Positions 8,216 through 16,603 of a DNA stretch of 64,000 nucleotides are shown here, in pieces (the stretch's first letter is position 1; the number at the start of each line of letters is the position of its first letter). The position numbers were made by a program, and so were the translations under genes. This DNA comes from JAPLUA01 sp964625855 (lineage in GTDB: Bacteria; Verrucomicrobiota; Verrucomicrobiia; Limisphaerales; UBA8199): the NCBI GenBank assembly GCA_964625855.1, contig CAZVFC010000003.1:186001-250000 (forward strand). The letters run 5' to 3'. The notes under the pieces are model-generated. The model was given only the letters and a program-made list of their open reading frames with translations, did no database searches and was not told the DNA's origin.

Positions 8216-8639
8216 TTAATCCGCTGGAACCTCTTCTCACTACTTTCACGCATTTCACCTGTCACCTGAGCATCCGGTGCGTCCCAAACCGCCGTCGCAC
8301 GAATGTATTGCCTCTCCATCAAAGTGGCGCACAGCGTGAATGTCTATGGTGACGCTATCAGCCTAAACCACGCAGCGCGGCCAGCGTGACGACCGACGGC
8401 TCTTTCCAGTACTGGGACCCTTACTCCTGAGCCGGCTACATCGAGATGAGAGAGTTTGCGGTGCAGGCTAACCGGCAAGGCGAGTTTATTCCTCGGGCAA
8501 AAACAATCGCCCAAACGGCCGGATGTTCCCAGGACGCAGTTCGTGGCCTGATGGCGCGCCTCTCCGGCCAACCGCTTTCCCTAGCGGCTGGGTTCGGGCA
8601 TTGCGCGCCGCCCGCGCTTCGTTATCGTGGTGTCCGAAT
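8216..8639. other. Intergenic region
   Basis: No gene is supported here. A 65-codon frame at 8446-8643 has no features of a real protein. The region must hold the promoter of the FAD oxidoreductase, but no clear -35/-10 pair was found. Confidence 0.3.
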
Positions 8640-10601
8640 ATGAACCGCAGGAGCTTCCTTGCCCTCGCCGGCGCCACCGCCGGCTATACGGTCCTCGTAC
8701 GAACCGACGGCCTCGCTATCGCCCACGCCGCCTCGCCTTCGAGCGAGGAAATCTCCAAAACCTTCGACGCCATCGCTCCTCCCACTCCCCCGGCTGCTCG
8801 CTCTGCCGGCGAGCCGCACATGACATTGGTTGACCTGGCTTGCGACGTGTTCGTGGCCGGCGGCGGGATGGCGGGCGTGTGCGCGGCCGTCTCGGCGGCG
8901 CGCCACGGCGCGAAGGTGGTTTTGGCGCAGGACCGCTCGCGGCTCGGCGGTAACGCTTCGAGCGAAGTGCGGATGCACATCGTGGGGGCGGACTGCAGCG
9001 GCAGGCGCCCGGGCTGGCGCGAGGGCGGGCTGATCGAGGAGTTGCGGCTCGACGATGCAGTGAACAATCCGCACCGCTGCTTCGAGCTCTGGGATTTGCT
9101 GCTCTATGACAAAGTGCAGAGCGAACGCAACGTCACCCTGCTGCTCGATGCGCCATTGTTCGCGGCCGAGACGAAGGACGGTGAGATCCAACGGGTGATG
9201 GTGCGTTGCGACAAGACCGAGCATCTTTACCGCATCCGGGCGAAACTGTATCTCGATTGCACGGGGGACAGCCGGCTTGCGCTCGAAGCGGGCGCGGAGA
9301 TGCGTTGGGGGCGCGAGGCCAAGAGCGAGTTCAAGGAATCGCTGGCCTACGACACCGCGGACCGGCAGACGCAGGGATCGAGCATCCTGTTCACGGCGCG
9401 CGACTACGGCAAGCCGGTTCCCTTCACGCCGCCCCGCTGGGCCCGCAAAGTCACTAAGGCCCAACTCAAATTCCGGCCCATCAAGTCCTGGGAATACGGC
9501 TACTGGTGGATCGAGTGGGGCGGCCAACTTGACACGATTCGCGACAACGAGCGCATCCGCTTCGAGCTGCTGGGCATCGTCATGGGCGTGTGGGACTACA
9601 TCAAGAATTCCGGCGATAAGCCCGACAGCGCGAACTGGGGGCTGGATTTTGTGGGAATGATTCCCGGCAAACGCGAGTCCCGGCGCATTATAGGCGACCA
9701 TATCCTCACCCAGCGCGACCTGACCGACGCAACCGTGAGGTTCGAAGATGCCGTTTGTATGGGCGGCTGGCCGCTGGACGACCATCCACCCAGCGGCTTT
9801 GACCGCTCGGAGGAGAGACCGAGTACGCAAATCTACCCGGACCAGCCATACAATATTCCGCTTCGCGCGCTCTACAGCCGGAACATCCGCAACCTGATGA
9901 TGGCTGGACGCAATGTCTCCGCCAGCCACGTCGCCTTCTCCTCCACGCGTGTGATGTCCACCTGCGCCGTGATGGGCCAGGCGGCGGGCACCGCGGCCGC
10001 GCTGTGCATCGGCGCCGGCCTCACGCCCCGCCAGTTGGTGCAGGACAAGGCGCAGCTCGCAGAATTGCAGCAGGTTCTCTTGCGTGACGACCAGACGATT
10101 GTCGGTGCGCGCAACGCCGACGCCGCCGACGTGGCCCGCCAGGCCCAGGTCTCGGCGTCGGACGAGTTGAAGGGCGCGGAAGCGCCGCACGTCCTCGACG
10201 GTTACGTGCGTGATTTGCCGAACCAAACGGAGCATGTCTGGGCTGCAACCCTGACGGGCGACGGCTCCTGGATCCAACTGACCTGGCCGCAGCCGCAGAG
10301 ACTCCGCCACGTCCAGATCACATTTGACACCGGGTTCCAGCGGCTGCTCCGGTTGACCGCGCAGGCCAGTTACGGCACGCGCATCATCCGCGCCCCTCAA
10401 CCGGAGACCGTGCGCGATTATGAACTGCTTTACACGGATGAGACCGGCCAGACCCGGTCACTGGCGAAAGTGACCGGCAATCACCAGCGGTTGAACCGCC
10501 ACGAATTCGCGGCCGTCTTGGCCAAGTCGCTTCGGCTGCACGTTACAGCCACGAACGGCGCGGCGACGGCGCGCGTGTATGAGATCCGATGCTATGCGTG
10601 A
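8640..10601 (+). CDS. Exported FAD-dependent oxidoreductase
   Basis: The chosen ATG at 8640 gives 653 residues starting MNRRSFLALAGATAGYTVLV, a Tat-type signal with the twin arginine; the frame is open 117 bases further upstream, but that part lacks protein character. The FAD-binding Rossmann motif is at residues 70-92 (VFVAGGGMAGVCAAVSAARH), followed by LGGNASSEVRMH, which is typical of the GG-doublet FAD oxidoreductases annotated near polysaccharide-degrading enzymes (xanthan-lyase-like). A conserved RNLMMAGRNVSASHVAFSS block near residue 420 is the second FAD-contact region. The last 150 residues form a beta-rich discoidin-like domain (WIQLTWPQPQRLRHVQITFD). Substrate unknown. Folded, cofactor-loaded export through Tat fits the FAD cofactor. 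The gene seems to be monocistronic. Confidence 0.85.
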   Translation: MNRRSFLALAGATAGYTVLVRTDGLAIAHAASPSSEEISKTFDAIAPPTPPAARSAGEPHMTLVDLACDVFVAGGGMAGVCAAVSAARHGAKVVLAQDRSRLGGNASSEVRMHIVGADCSGRRPGWREGGLIEELRLDDAVNNPHRCFELWDLLLYDKVQSERNVTLLLDAPLFAAETKDGEIQRVMVRCDKTEHLYRIRAKLYLDCTGDSRLALEAGAEMRWGREAKSEFKESLAYDTADRQTQGSSILFTARDYGKPVPFTPPRWARKVTKAQLKFRPIKSWEYGYWWIEWGGQLDTIRDNERIRFELLGIVMGVWDYIKNSGDKPDSANWGLDFVGMIPGKRESRRIIGDHILTQRDLTDATVRFEDAVCMGGWPLDDHPPSGFDRSEERPSTQIYPDQPYNIPLRALYSRNIRNLMMAGRNVSASHVAFSSTRVMSTCAVMGQAAGTAAALCIGAGLTPRQLVQDKAQLAELQQVLLRDDQTIVGARNADAADVARQAQVSASDELKGAEAPHVLDGYVRDLPNQTEHVWAATLTGDGSWIQLTWPQPQRLRHVQITFDTGFQRLLRLTAQASYGTRIIRAPQPETVRDYELLYTDETGQTRSLAKVTGNHQRLNRHEFAAVLAKSLRLHVTATNGAATARVYEIRCYA

Positions 10602-10733
10602 CTTGAGGGCGCAAGCCGGCATGAGGGAAGATGAGTGCCGTCTTGCGCCCGCGGCGCTTCCCAAGAAGAATGCCGAACCGATTTAGGTTGACGAAAGCAT
10701 GAGTAAGAATGCGAGCTGAGGCAAGGACCGGAT

Positions 10734-11951
10734 TCAAACCGGCCTCAAGAGCTGTTTGCTCGTGGCGAGCCGCGCGGGGGAGCGATAACGGTGCTGCCCC
10801 GTCAACACCCATGCCCGCATCGTCGGACCTCCGCGCAGCAATGCGAACCAGAGCAACGCAACGACGCCGGCGGTCACCACTGGATACCATTCCCCAGCCT
10901 GGCGTACGACCACCCCGCCGGCGGTGGCCAGAGCGATCACGGTCAAGGGCGTCACGAACACCCGATCGAACCCGGGCACGATGATTCGCCCGGAGGCAAT
11001 CCTGCCCCACAGATTAAAGGAAGGCACTAATCCGGAACAGTAGATTCCCAGCCGCACCAAGGCTGCCATGACGGCAAAGAACAGCAGCACCGCCGCGCTC
11101 GGTGGCATCTTGAGGCTCATGATCGCGCAGTAAGTCCACCAACCGAACAGCGTGCTCAACGCGAGACTGGTCGAGGCCGCAATGGGAGCATTCCCGACCT
11201 TCGGCGACAGCCACTGGAACGGCCAGCCCAGTTCAGGCGTTTGAGCGGACGGAGTAGGGCTTCCGAACTGGATGCTGATCTGGACTTCCAGCCACGATTT
11301 GGCACGGTCGGGACGCAAGGAATCAGCGTTCCCGGAACCGCCTCGCTTCCAGGGGAATGCGCGCAGGCTTTTGCGGTGGCCGTACCAGATGACGAGAATC
11401 ATCGCGCCAAGAATGCCGAAGGTCGGCAGGCCTTTCATATCCGGCAGGCTGAGCGCCGGCCAGAGGAATCCCAGACATAAGCACGGGACCCACGTGCGGG
11501 TGAATGCCAGCAAGAGCGTCATGGCAGCGAGATAAACCACCCCAAACACGATTGCCGGGAGAGCCGGATTAACGTGCGCGTGCCATTGCGCAAGGCCGGC
11601 CAGGACCCCAACCACCGCGGCATCCTGACACACAGGGTGGACGGGGCCCAAAGGCAACGGCTTATCCGGCGTCCAAGGCGAAGATTTCAGCCAGGCCGCG
11701 TAACCAAGGTTGCAGAACGGGTGGAATCGCCCGAGGCGGTAGAGCGCGAAGACACCCGCGGCGGTTCCCAATATGCCAACACGGATGTTCGCGATCTCCG
11801 GCATGGTGGTAATCTGGCCTTCGAGGCCTGCCGCGGCGTGTTCGATGATCCAAAGACCCGCCTCCAACACGCCGTAGGCAACGGCGAAGAGGGCCACCAT
11901 TCCGAGCGGCGGCCACACCGCGTTCGAGTGAAATGGCAGCCGTGGTTTCAT
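10734..11951 (-). CDS. Multi-pass membrane partner of ABC ATPase
   Basis: About 405 residues starting MKPRLPFHSNAVWPP at the ATG at 11951, which overlaps the stop of the ABC ATPase gene as ATGA. About eight to ten hydrophobic segments are visible, for example WPPLGMVALFAVAYGVLEAG, ALPAIVFGVVYLAAMTLLLA, TFGILGAMILVIW and VTPLTVIALATAGGVVV. A soluble loop of about 50 residues lies in the middle (around 200-250). No known permease signature was recognised, so the permease role is inferred from the coupling to the ATPase. It could be an ABC-2-like exporter or an uncharacterised membrane protein. Confidence 0.65.
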   Translation of the reverse strand: MKPRLPFHSNAVWPPLGMVALFAVAYGVLEAGLWIIEHAAAGLEGQITTMPEIANIRVGILGTAAGVFALYRLGRFHPFCNLGYAAWLKSSPWTPDKPLPLGPVHPVCQDAAVVGVLAGLAQWHAHVNPALPAIVFGVVYLAAMTLLLAFTRTWVPCLCLGFLWPALSLPDMKGLPTFGILGAMILVIWYGHRKSLRAFPWKRGGSGNADSLRPDRAKSWLEVQISIQFGSPTPSAQTPELGWPFQWLSPKVGNAPIAASTSLALSTLFGWWTYCAIMSLKMPPSAAVLLFFAVMAALVRLGIYCSGLVPSFNLWGRIASGRIIVPGFDRVFVTPLTVIALATAGGVVVRQAGEWYPVVTAGVVALLWFALLRGGPTMRAWVLTGQHRYRSPARLATSKQLLRPV

Positions 11952-12727
11952 GCGTCGGGGCGCTGGAAGTAGGTTTCGATTTGTTCCAGCGTCTGCGGAT
12001 GGACCAGCCGCTCGAAGACTTCGGATAGTGAACCGGGGCACCCTGTTTTCGCGCGCAGTTCCTCCAGCGTGTCATAGGCCTTCAGACGCGCGCCCTCGAG
12101 AATGGCGATGCGATCGGCCAGCGGTTCGACCATTTCTCCGATCTGCGACGCCATTACTACCGTGGCTCGCTTTCGCTCAGTCAAGTGCTTGAGCACGCGG
12201 CTGAGCGCCAAAATCGCCGCGGCGTCAAGCCCGCCGGTGAACGGTTCGTCCAGAACGAGAATCGGCGCCTCGGTCACCAGGACGCCGCAGATGGCGAGCT
12301 TCTTCTTTTGGCCGCTGGAGTAGGTGCGGATGGGCGACTCGCCCTCTTCACTGAGCTGGAAGAGTTCCAGCAGACGGCCAATGTGGTCCATCAGCCGTTC
12401 GCCCTCGAGGTCATATAATTCTCCGATGGCCATCAGCCATTCGCGCCCGGTCTTGAACTCAGGCAGCCAGGGCTGGTCGGACAGAAACGCAAGTTGCCTG
12501 CGTATTTGCAGCTCCGCCGCCTCGCCGGCGCGACGGCGCAGCCCGTTGATCTCGACGTATCCTCTCGCCGGCGCCATCAGGCCCGCGATGATGCTGAGCA
12601 GCGTGCTTTTGCCAACCCCGTTCGGTCCCATCAACACCACCAACTGGCCGGCGGCCACGTCGAGGCTGACGTGGCTCAAGACGGGCTTCACCCCGTAATG
12701 ATGACTGACATCTACAACCTTGATCAT
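11948..12727 (-). CDS. ABC transporter ATP-binding protein
   Basis: The ATG at 12727 gives 259 residues beginning MIKVVDVSHHYGVKPVL, a normal ABC start; the frame extends upstream to 12823 but that part is not ABC-like. Walker A is GPNGVGKST (34-42), the signature loop is TYSSGQKKKLAI (135-146, a YSSGQ variant of LSGGQ), Walker B with its glutamate is ILVLDEPF (156-163), and the D-loop is GGLDA. The switch histidine that normally follows (position 195, MASQIGE) is glutamine. Sequence type resembles CcmA/NatA-like ATPases of ABC-2 exporters. It is translationally coupled to the membrane protein that follows. Confidence 0.88.
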   Translation of the reverse strand: MIKVVDVSHHYGVKPVLSHVSLDVAAGQLVVLMGPNGVGKSTLLSIIAGLMAPARGYVEINGLRRRAGEAAELQIRRQLAFLSDQPWLPEFKTGREWLMAIGELYDLEGERLMDHIGRLLELFQLSEEGESPIRTYSSGQKKKLAICGVLVTEAPILVLDEPFTGGLDAAAILALSRVLKHLTERKRATVVMASQIGEMVEPLADRIAILEGARLKAYDTLEELRAKTGCPGSLSEVFERLVHPQTLEQIETYFQRPDA

Positions 12728-12864
12728 CGGGCGCCTTTCATGATTCAACCGGCTACGCTGGATACAATCATACCCCGCGGTCAGCACCAAATTGACGCTG
12801 AGAATGGTGAGCGTCCAATACAAAACGGGGCGAGCTTTGTAAATCCTGCTGAATCCAGCTTTCT

Positions 12865-12915
12865 CCGGAGAATGTCCGGGACGCTGTCAACCGAATCAGC
12901 CGCACGGCAAGCGAC
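12865..12915 (+). pseudogene. Fragment of a second AbiEi antitoxin 3' end
   Basis: This stretch reads PENVRDAVNRISRTAS in one frame and matches PENVRDAVGRIMRTAV at the C-terminus of the antitoxin gene (14311-14361). About three quarters of the bases agree, and most differences fall on third codon positions, which points to two diverged coding copies and not to chance. No more of an antitoxin gene is present: the frame has a stop just before at 12850. Confidence 0.5.
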
Positions 12916-12949
12916 CGGCTGTCCGGCGCGTATTCTGGCGATGTGCGAA

Positions 12950-12969
12950 ATACAACATTATTGTTGTAT
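12950..12969. promoter_or_regulatory. Perfect palindrome, candidate AbiE operator
   Basis: ATACAACA and TGTTGTAT form an 8-base inverted repeat around TTAT, in an AT-rich patch of an otherwise GC-rich region, 31 bases upstream of the GTG start of the toxin gene. In studied abiE operons the AbiEi antitoxin represses its own promoter by binding inverted repeats at this place, so this is a natural operator candidate. Binding here is inferred. Confidence 0.55.
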
Positions 12970-13000
12970 ATCGTGCCTGTCCGGATTACCCTGTTGCCTC

Positions 13001-13765
13001 GTGAAGAGTGAGCTTCAGGAAACAGACCGATTGCAGCGGACCGTCGCCAGACTGATCGCCACAAGTCCGGCCGGGGTCAATCTGCTGCTCATTGGCGGGT
13101 TCCGGCACCGCCTGCTCGACAACAGCCAGCGCTTCTCGGTGGATATTGACTATCATTGGGACGGAGACTTGGATGCCAAACAGCGGGAACTGCTGGGTCT
13201 GTGCCGGCGGGTTGTCTTGCGCCAGGTTCGTCGGGAACTCGGTTACGAAGGCTCGGCCTGGGCTCGCACAGGACCTGACGCCGACTCGCCCAGCGCGAAG
13301 TTCATTGATCTTCGGTTCTGGAAAGGCGATCTGCGGGTTGAAATCCCGCTGGAGATCACCCAAATCGTCTGCCTGGATCCGCCCACGGTCCGCACCGCGA
13401 GCGGGACGGTACATGCGACGCCGTCGGACGCGGATGTGATCGAGAGCAAGATCATCGCGGTCCTGAACCGGCCGTTTCTCCAGCACCGTGATCTGGTGGA
13501 CATCTTCCTTTATGGAGACAAGCTGCGCCCGGATTCACCGGCTCGTCTCGAACAGAAGCTGGTAAAGCTCCAGGTCAGTCGCAAGACCATCGCTGCGAGG
13601 CTTGGAGATTTGCAGGAACACTCGGAATACCACGCCAGGGCGGTTCAGAGGGTCATGGACGAGCAGGTGGAGGCCACCGTGGCGCGGCAGATGAATGCCG
13701 GGGGTGGCGGAAGAACCGTCCTCGATTCAGCGCTGGCATTGCTGAGGCAGGTTTGTCCGCGATGA
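13001..13765 (+). CDS. abiEii: AbiEii/AbiGii-family nucleotidyltransferase toxin
   Basis: The GTG at 13001 gives 254 residues starting VKSELQETDRLQRTVARLIA, which leaves the palindromic operator upstream; an ATG at 12941 would put the palindrome inside the gene and add Cys-rich residues that look non-coding. The nucleotidyltransferase core is visible: LLLIGGFRHRLL, then RFSVDIDYHWDGD with the paired aspartates, KFIDLRFWKGDLRVEIPLEI in the middle, a segment TPSDADVIESKIIAVLNR and HRDLVDIFLYGD, matching the four motifs of AbiEii toxins (GSX10DXD-like, then the KX2-4 and D motifs). Such toxins block growth and protect populations from phage. The gene comes before the antitoxin, the reverse of classical abiE, and overlaps it by ATGA. 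Confidence 0.85.
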   Translation: MKSELQETDRLQRTVARLIATSPAGVNLLLIGGFRHRLLDNSQRFSVDIDYHWDGDLDAKQRELLGLCRRVVLRQVRRELGYEGSAWARTGPDADSPSAKFIDLRFWKGDLRVEIPLEITQIVCLDPPTVRTASGTVHATPSDADVIESKIIAVLNRPFLQHRDLVDIFLYGDKLRPDSPARLEQKLVKLQVSRKTIAARLGDLQEHSEYHARAVQRVMDEQVEATVARQMNAGGGGRTVLDSALALLRQVCPR

Positions 13766-14400
13766 AAACTCTGGAGTGGCTGACCTTCTTCGCCCAGCAG
13801 CGGATGCGGCACGGGAAAATGATCTTCTCCGTCGCCGAGCTGGCGAACGCCGCGCAGACCTCGCTCCATACGGTCAACACCGAGCTTGGGCGTTTGCTGC
13901 GGCGCGGCGTGATTGCCCGCTACGCCCACGGGCGGTATGGCCCCACACAGGAAGTGGCTCCCGAAGATCTCCTGCCGGCGCTCGATTCGGGCGCTTACCT
14001 TACCGGCTTCTACGCCTTGTTTCGGCATCATCTCGTCGCCCAGGCGCCAACCGAGGTGACGTGCTTTACCAACCGTCGTCATAACCGCCGGACGGACCGC
14101 ATCACCCCAGCCGGCAAGCTGAGGTTCATCCGCGTCCCCAGCGGCGTTTACGCCAAACCTGCAGAGGGGACGCTCACGCCCGCCGAACAGGCGCTGTGTG
14201 ATTTTGCCTGGCTGACCCTTCGAGACGGTCTCGATCCGCAATCCCTGGTCACCTTCCGGAACCTGCACACCGTGAGCCGCCGGCGACTGAACCAAACCTC
14301 GCGGCATTATCCTGAGAACGTCCGAGACGCCGTCGGCCGGATCATGCGCACCGCCGTTCGAATGGGCAGGGCTGCATCAAGCTCGACAATCCGTTGGTAG
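13762..14400 (+). CDS. abiEi: AbiEi-type antitoxin / transcriptional regulator
   Basis: This 212-residue protein starts MKTLEWLTFFAQQRM at the ATG that overlaps the toxin stop (ATGA). The N-terminal part (about residues 1-60) is a winged-helix: FSVAELANAAQTSLHTVNTE and LLRRGVIARYAHGRYG, the latter with the usual R-x-x-R/G-x-Y-G wing end. The remaining part (DSGAYLTGFYALFRH..., TPAEQALCDFAWLTLRDGL) fits the C-terminal domain of AbiEi antitoxins, which is the part that neutralises the toxin. As in known systems it would both repress the operon, likely through 12950-12969, and counter AbiEii. The stop codon lies inside the left arm of a large inverted repeat, so the last residues (SSSTIRW) may be repeat-derived. 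Confidence 0.78.
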   Translation: MKTLEWLTFFAQQRMRHGKMIFSVAELANAAQTSLHTVNTELGRLLRRGVIARYAHGRYGPTQEVAPEDLLPALDSGAYLTGFYALFRHHLVAQAPTEVTCFTNRRHNRRTDRITPAGKLRFIRVPSGVYAKPAEGTLTPAEQALCDFAWLTLRDGLDPQSLVTFRNLHTVSRRRLNQTSRHYPENVRDAVGRIMRTAVRMGRAASSSTIRW

Positions 14401-14468
14401 GGACGCCTCGCCGAGGCGTCCGTTTCCGCGCAAACACGGACGTTTCGGCGAAACAACGTCCCTACCAA
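14394..14468. repeat. Nested inverted repeat behind the AbiE pair
   Basis: Outer arms TTGGTAGGGACG (14394-14405) and its exact complement (14457-14468) enclose a perfect palindrome GGACGCCTCG-C-CGAGGCGTCC (14401-14421). The left arm includes the stop codon of abiEi. The shape is that of a REP-like mobile palindrome, and it may also end transcription of the toxin-antitoxin operon. Confidence 0.6.
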
Positions 14469-14611
14469 ACAGACGAGCTTGATCCACGACTGCCGGATGG
14501 GCGCCGATCTGCGCGTCGCTGAGCTTGTTATCCCGAAGCTGACCGCCCTGCTTCCTTCCGGAAGGACCGGACCCGAAGTGATTTCCCATCGGCGCAAGAT
14601 CCTGTCATGCT

Positions 14612-16522
14612 ATGCGGATGTTCGACTCCAATGGTGAATTGAAGCCGGCGACACTCGTTGCTCTCGGCACGCTGTTCCTCGGCCTCGCGATGGCATCCGC
14701 GGCGGCGGACATCGAAGCCGCGCGGGTGAAGGAAATCGCCGGCGCGCTGCCGCCGAAGCCCGCCGGGTTCGGCCGGCCGATCAGCGACCGGGTGGCGTGG
14801 GCGAAACTCGCGCAGGCACCGGCTTTCGCATCGGTTGTGCCCGAGGCACAGGAGCTGTCCCGGAAGCCTGTGCCGCCACTGCCTGACGAGCTGTATCTCG
14901 ATTTCTCGAAGACCGGCAATCGCACCCGCTGCGAACGCGTGCTGAGAGAGCGTTCTCGCCGCGTGGTGACGTTCACCCTGGCGGAATGCCTGGAGAATCG
15001 CGGCCGCTTTGTAAGTCCGCTTAGCGAGACCATCGCGGCCATTTGCTCCGAAAGGACGTGGACCTATCCTGCGCACGACCGGAAACTGGACAACTTCTAC
15101 GGCCGGACGGTGGAGATGGACCTGCGGGCCTGCGGGATGGCGTGGGAACTCGCCACGGCGGATTACCTGTTAGGTGGCAAACTGCCGCCCGAGACGCGAC
15201 GTTTGATCCACGACAACGTCCAGCGGCGCGTGCTACAGCCGTTTCGCGAGATGGTGCTAGGCCAGCGCCCGGAGATCTTCTGGCTCAGGGCGACACACAA
15301 TTGGAACGCGGTGTGTCTCGCCGGGGTCACGGGTGCGGCTCTGGCTCTCGAAGAACCGCCGGAGGACCGGGCCTGGTTCGTCGCCGCGGCACAACAATAT
15401 ATCCGGTCTTTCCTCAGCGGCTTCACGCCGGATGGCTACTGTAGCGAAGGCGTTGGATACTGGAACTATGGCTTTGGCCATTTCCTGATGCTGGGCGAGG
15501 CCATTCGCCAGGCGACCGCCAACCGCGTTGATCTGTTCGCCGATCCGGCCGCGCTCCAACCCGCGCGCTACGGGCTGCGCACTGAGGTCCTAAACGGCAT
15601 TTATCCGACCATCGCCGATTGTCATCCGGGCAGCCGCCCCGCGCCGGAATATCTGCGTTTCATCTGCGAGCGCCTGGGGTTGGAGGTGCCGGGCGCAGGC
15701 CGGGTGGACTTCGCCAGACCCTACGGCAGTCTCGCTGCGACGATGATGTTCTCGTTCCTGGAAACCCCTTTGCCGGCAGCCAGCCATGCGACGATCACGC
15801 CGGACTCGCCGCTGCGCACGTGGTTCAAAGACGCCGGGGTGCTCATCTGCCGGCCAGAACCCGGCTCAAAGACTCAACTTGCAGCCGTGTTGAAGGGTGG
15901 GAATAACGCCGAGCATCATAATCACAACGATGTGGGCAGCTTTAGTGTGATCGCGGGCAAGGCCATGGTGATTTGCGATCCGGGCGGCGAGGTATATACG
16001 GCACGGACTTTTAGCGGGCGCCGCTACGACAGCAAGGTGCTGAGTTCCTGCGGCCACGCCGTGCCGGTGATCGGTGGCCAGTTGCAGCGCACGGGAGCCG
16101 ACGCGCAAGCCGTCGTCCGGCGCGCCGACTTCCGCGATGAGGAGGATGCGCTGGTGCTCGACCTAACCAGCGCCTACTCCGTGCCGGAACTCAAGAGCCT
16201 GCAGAGGACTTTCGTGTTCCGGCGCGGGAAAGCAGCGGCGCTCACGGTGCGCGACGAGGCCGCCTTCAACGAGCCAAAGGGCTTCGAAACGGCGCTGATC
16301 ACCTGGGGCACTTGGAAGAAGCTCTCCGAAAATGAACTGTTGCTTTCAGATGAGGACGGGACGTTGCGCGTCACAATTGATACCGGCGGGGAACCGTTCA
16401 AGATCAGCGAGGAGAAGTTGAACGAAGATGTTCCCACGCGCACGAAACCGCTGCGATTGGCCATCACGCTCGACTCGCCGGTCAAGGCCGCGGCCGTGAT
16501 GCTTACCGTAACGCCTCGGTGA
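14612..16522 (+). CDS. Heparinase II/III-family polysaccharide lyase-like protein
   Basis: This 636-residue exported protein has a signal segment near residues 13-32 (ATLVALGTLFLGLAMASAAA; alternative ATG at 14618). An alpha/alpha-toroid domain (about 90-370) carries LRATHNWNAVCLAGVTG and SEGVGYWNYGFGHFL, typical of heparinase II/III-like enzymes, and the C-terminal beta-sandwich (about 390-636) starts with the family block NNAEHHNHNDVGSFSV. The histidine pair in this block and the Asn-His of HNWN are metal or active-site positions in relatives. It probably cleaves a uronic-acid polysaccharide such as a heparin-, alginate- or ulvan-like glycan. It lies next to a sulfatase, an exo-arabinofuranosidase-like gene and a serine hydrolase, which suggests a sulfated-glycan degradation cluster. 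Confidence 0.85.
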   Translation: MRMFDSNGELKPATLVALGTLFLGLAMASAAADIEAARVKEIAGALPPKPAGFGRPISDRVAWAKLAQAPAFASVVPEAQELSRKPVPPLPDELYLDFSKTGNRTRCERVLRERSRRVVTFTLAECLENRGRFVSPLSETIAAICSERTWTYPAHDRKLDNFYGRTVEMDLRACGMAWELATADYLLGGKLPPETRRLIHDNVQRRVLQPFREMVLGQRPEIFWLRATHNWNAVCLAGVTGAALALEEPPEDRAWFVAAAQQYIRSFLSGFTPDGYCSEGVGYWNYGFGHFLMLGEAIRQATANRVDLFADPAALQPARYGLRTEVLNGIYPTIADCHPGSRPAPEYLRFICERLGLEVPGAGRVDFARPYGSLAATMMFSFLETPLPAASHATITPDSPLRTWFKDAGVLICRPEPGSKTQLAAVLKGGNNAEHHNHNDVGSFSVIAGKAMVICDPGGEVYTARTFSGRRYDSKVLSSCGHAVPVIGGQLQRTGADAQAVVRRADFRDEEDALVLDLTSAYSVPELKSLQRTFVFRRGKAAALTVRDEAAFNEPKGFETALITWGTWKKLSENELLLSDEDGTLRVTIDTGGEPFKISEEKLNEDVPTRTKPLRLAITLDSPVKAAAVMLTVTPR

Positions 16523-16603
16523 TGTGCTATGTGCAGTGCAGCCGCTCACGTCGAGGGCGGGACTGCTGTGCAGGCCAGATCGTCGAGGCAAATCTTCCCG
16601 TAG

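Noticed and set aside
8446..8643. Small frame (65 codons) upstream of the FAD oxidoreductase
   Set aside because: It crosses the start of the oxidoreductase gene and has no recognisable domain or hydrophobic segment.
8622..10400. Long open frame (592 codons) on the minus strand
   Set aside because: Antisense to the FAD oxidoreductase, whose Rossmann motif is clear; composition is Arg/His/Gln/Val-rich, typical of a shadow.
12494..13000. Long upstream extension of the AbiEii frame
   Set aside because: The frame is open, but it crosses the ABC ATPase gene on the other strand and the palindromic operator, and has no likeness to AbiEii; the GTG at 13001 is preferred.
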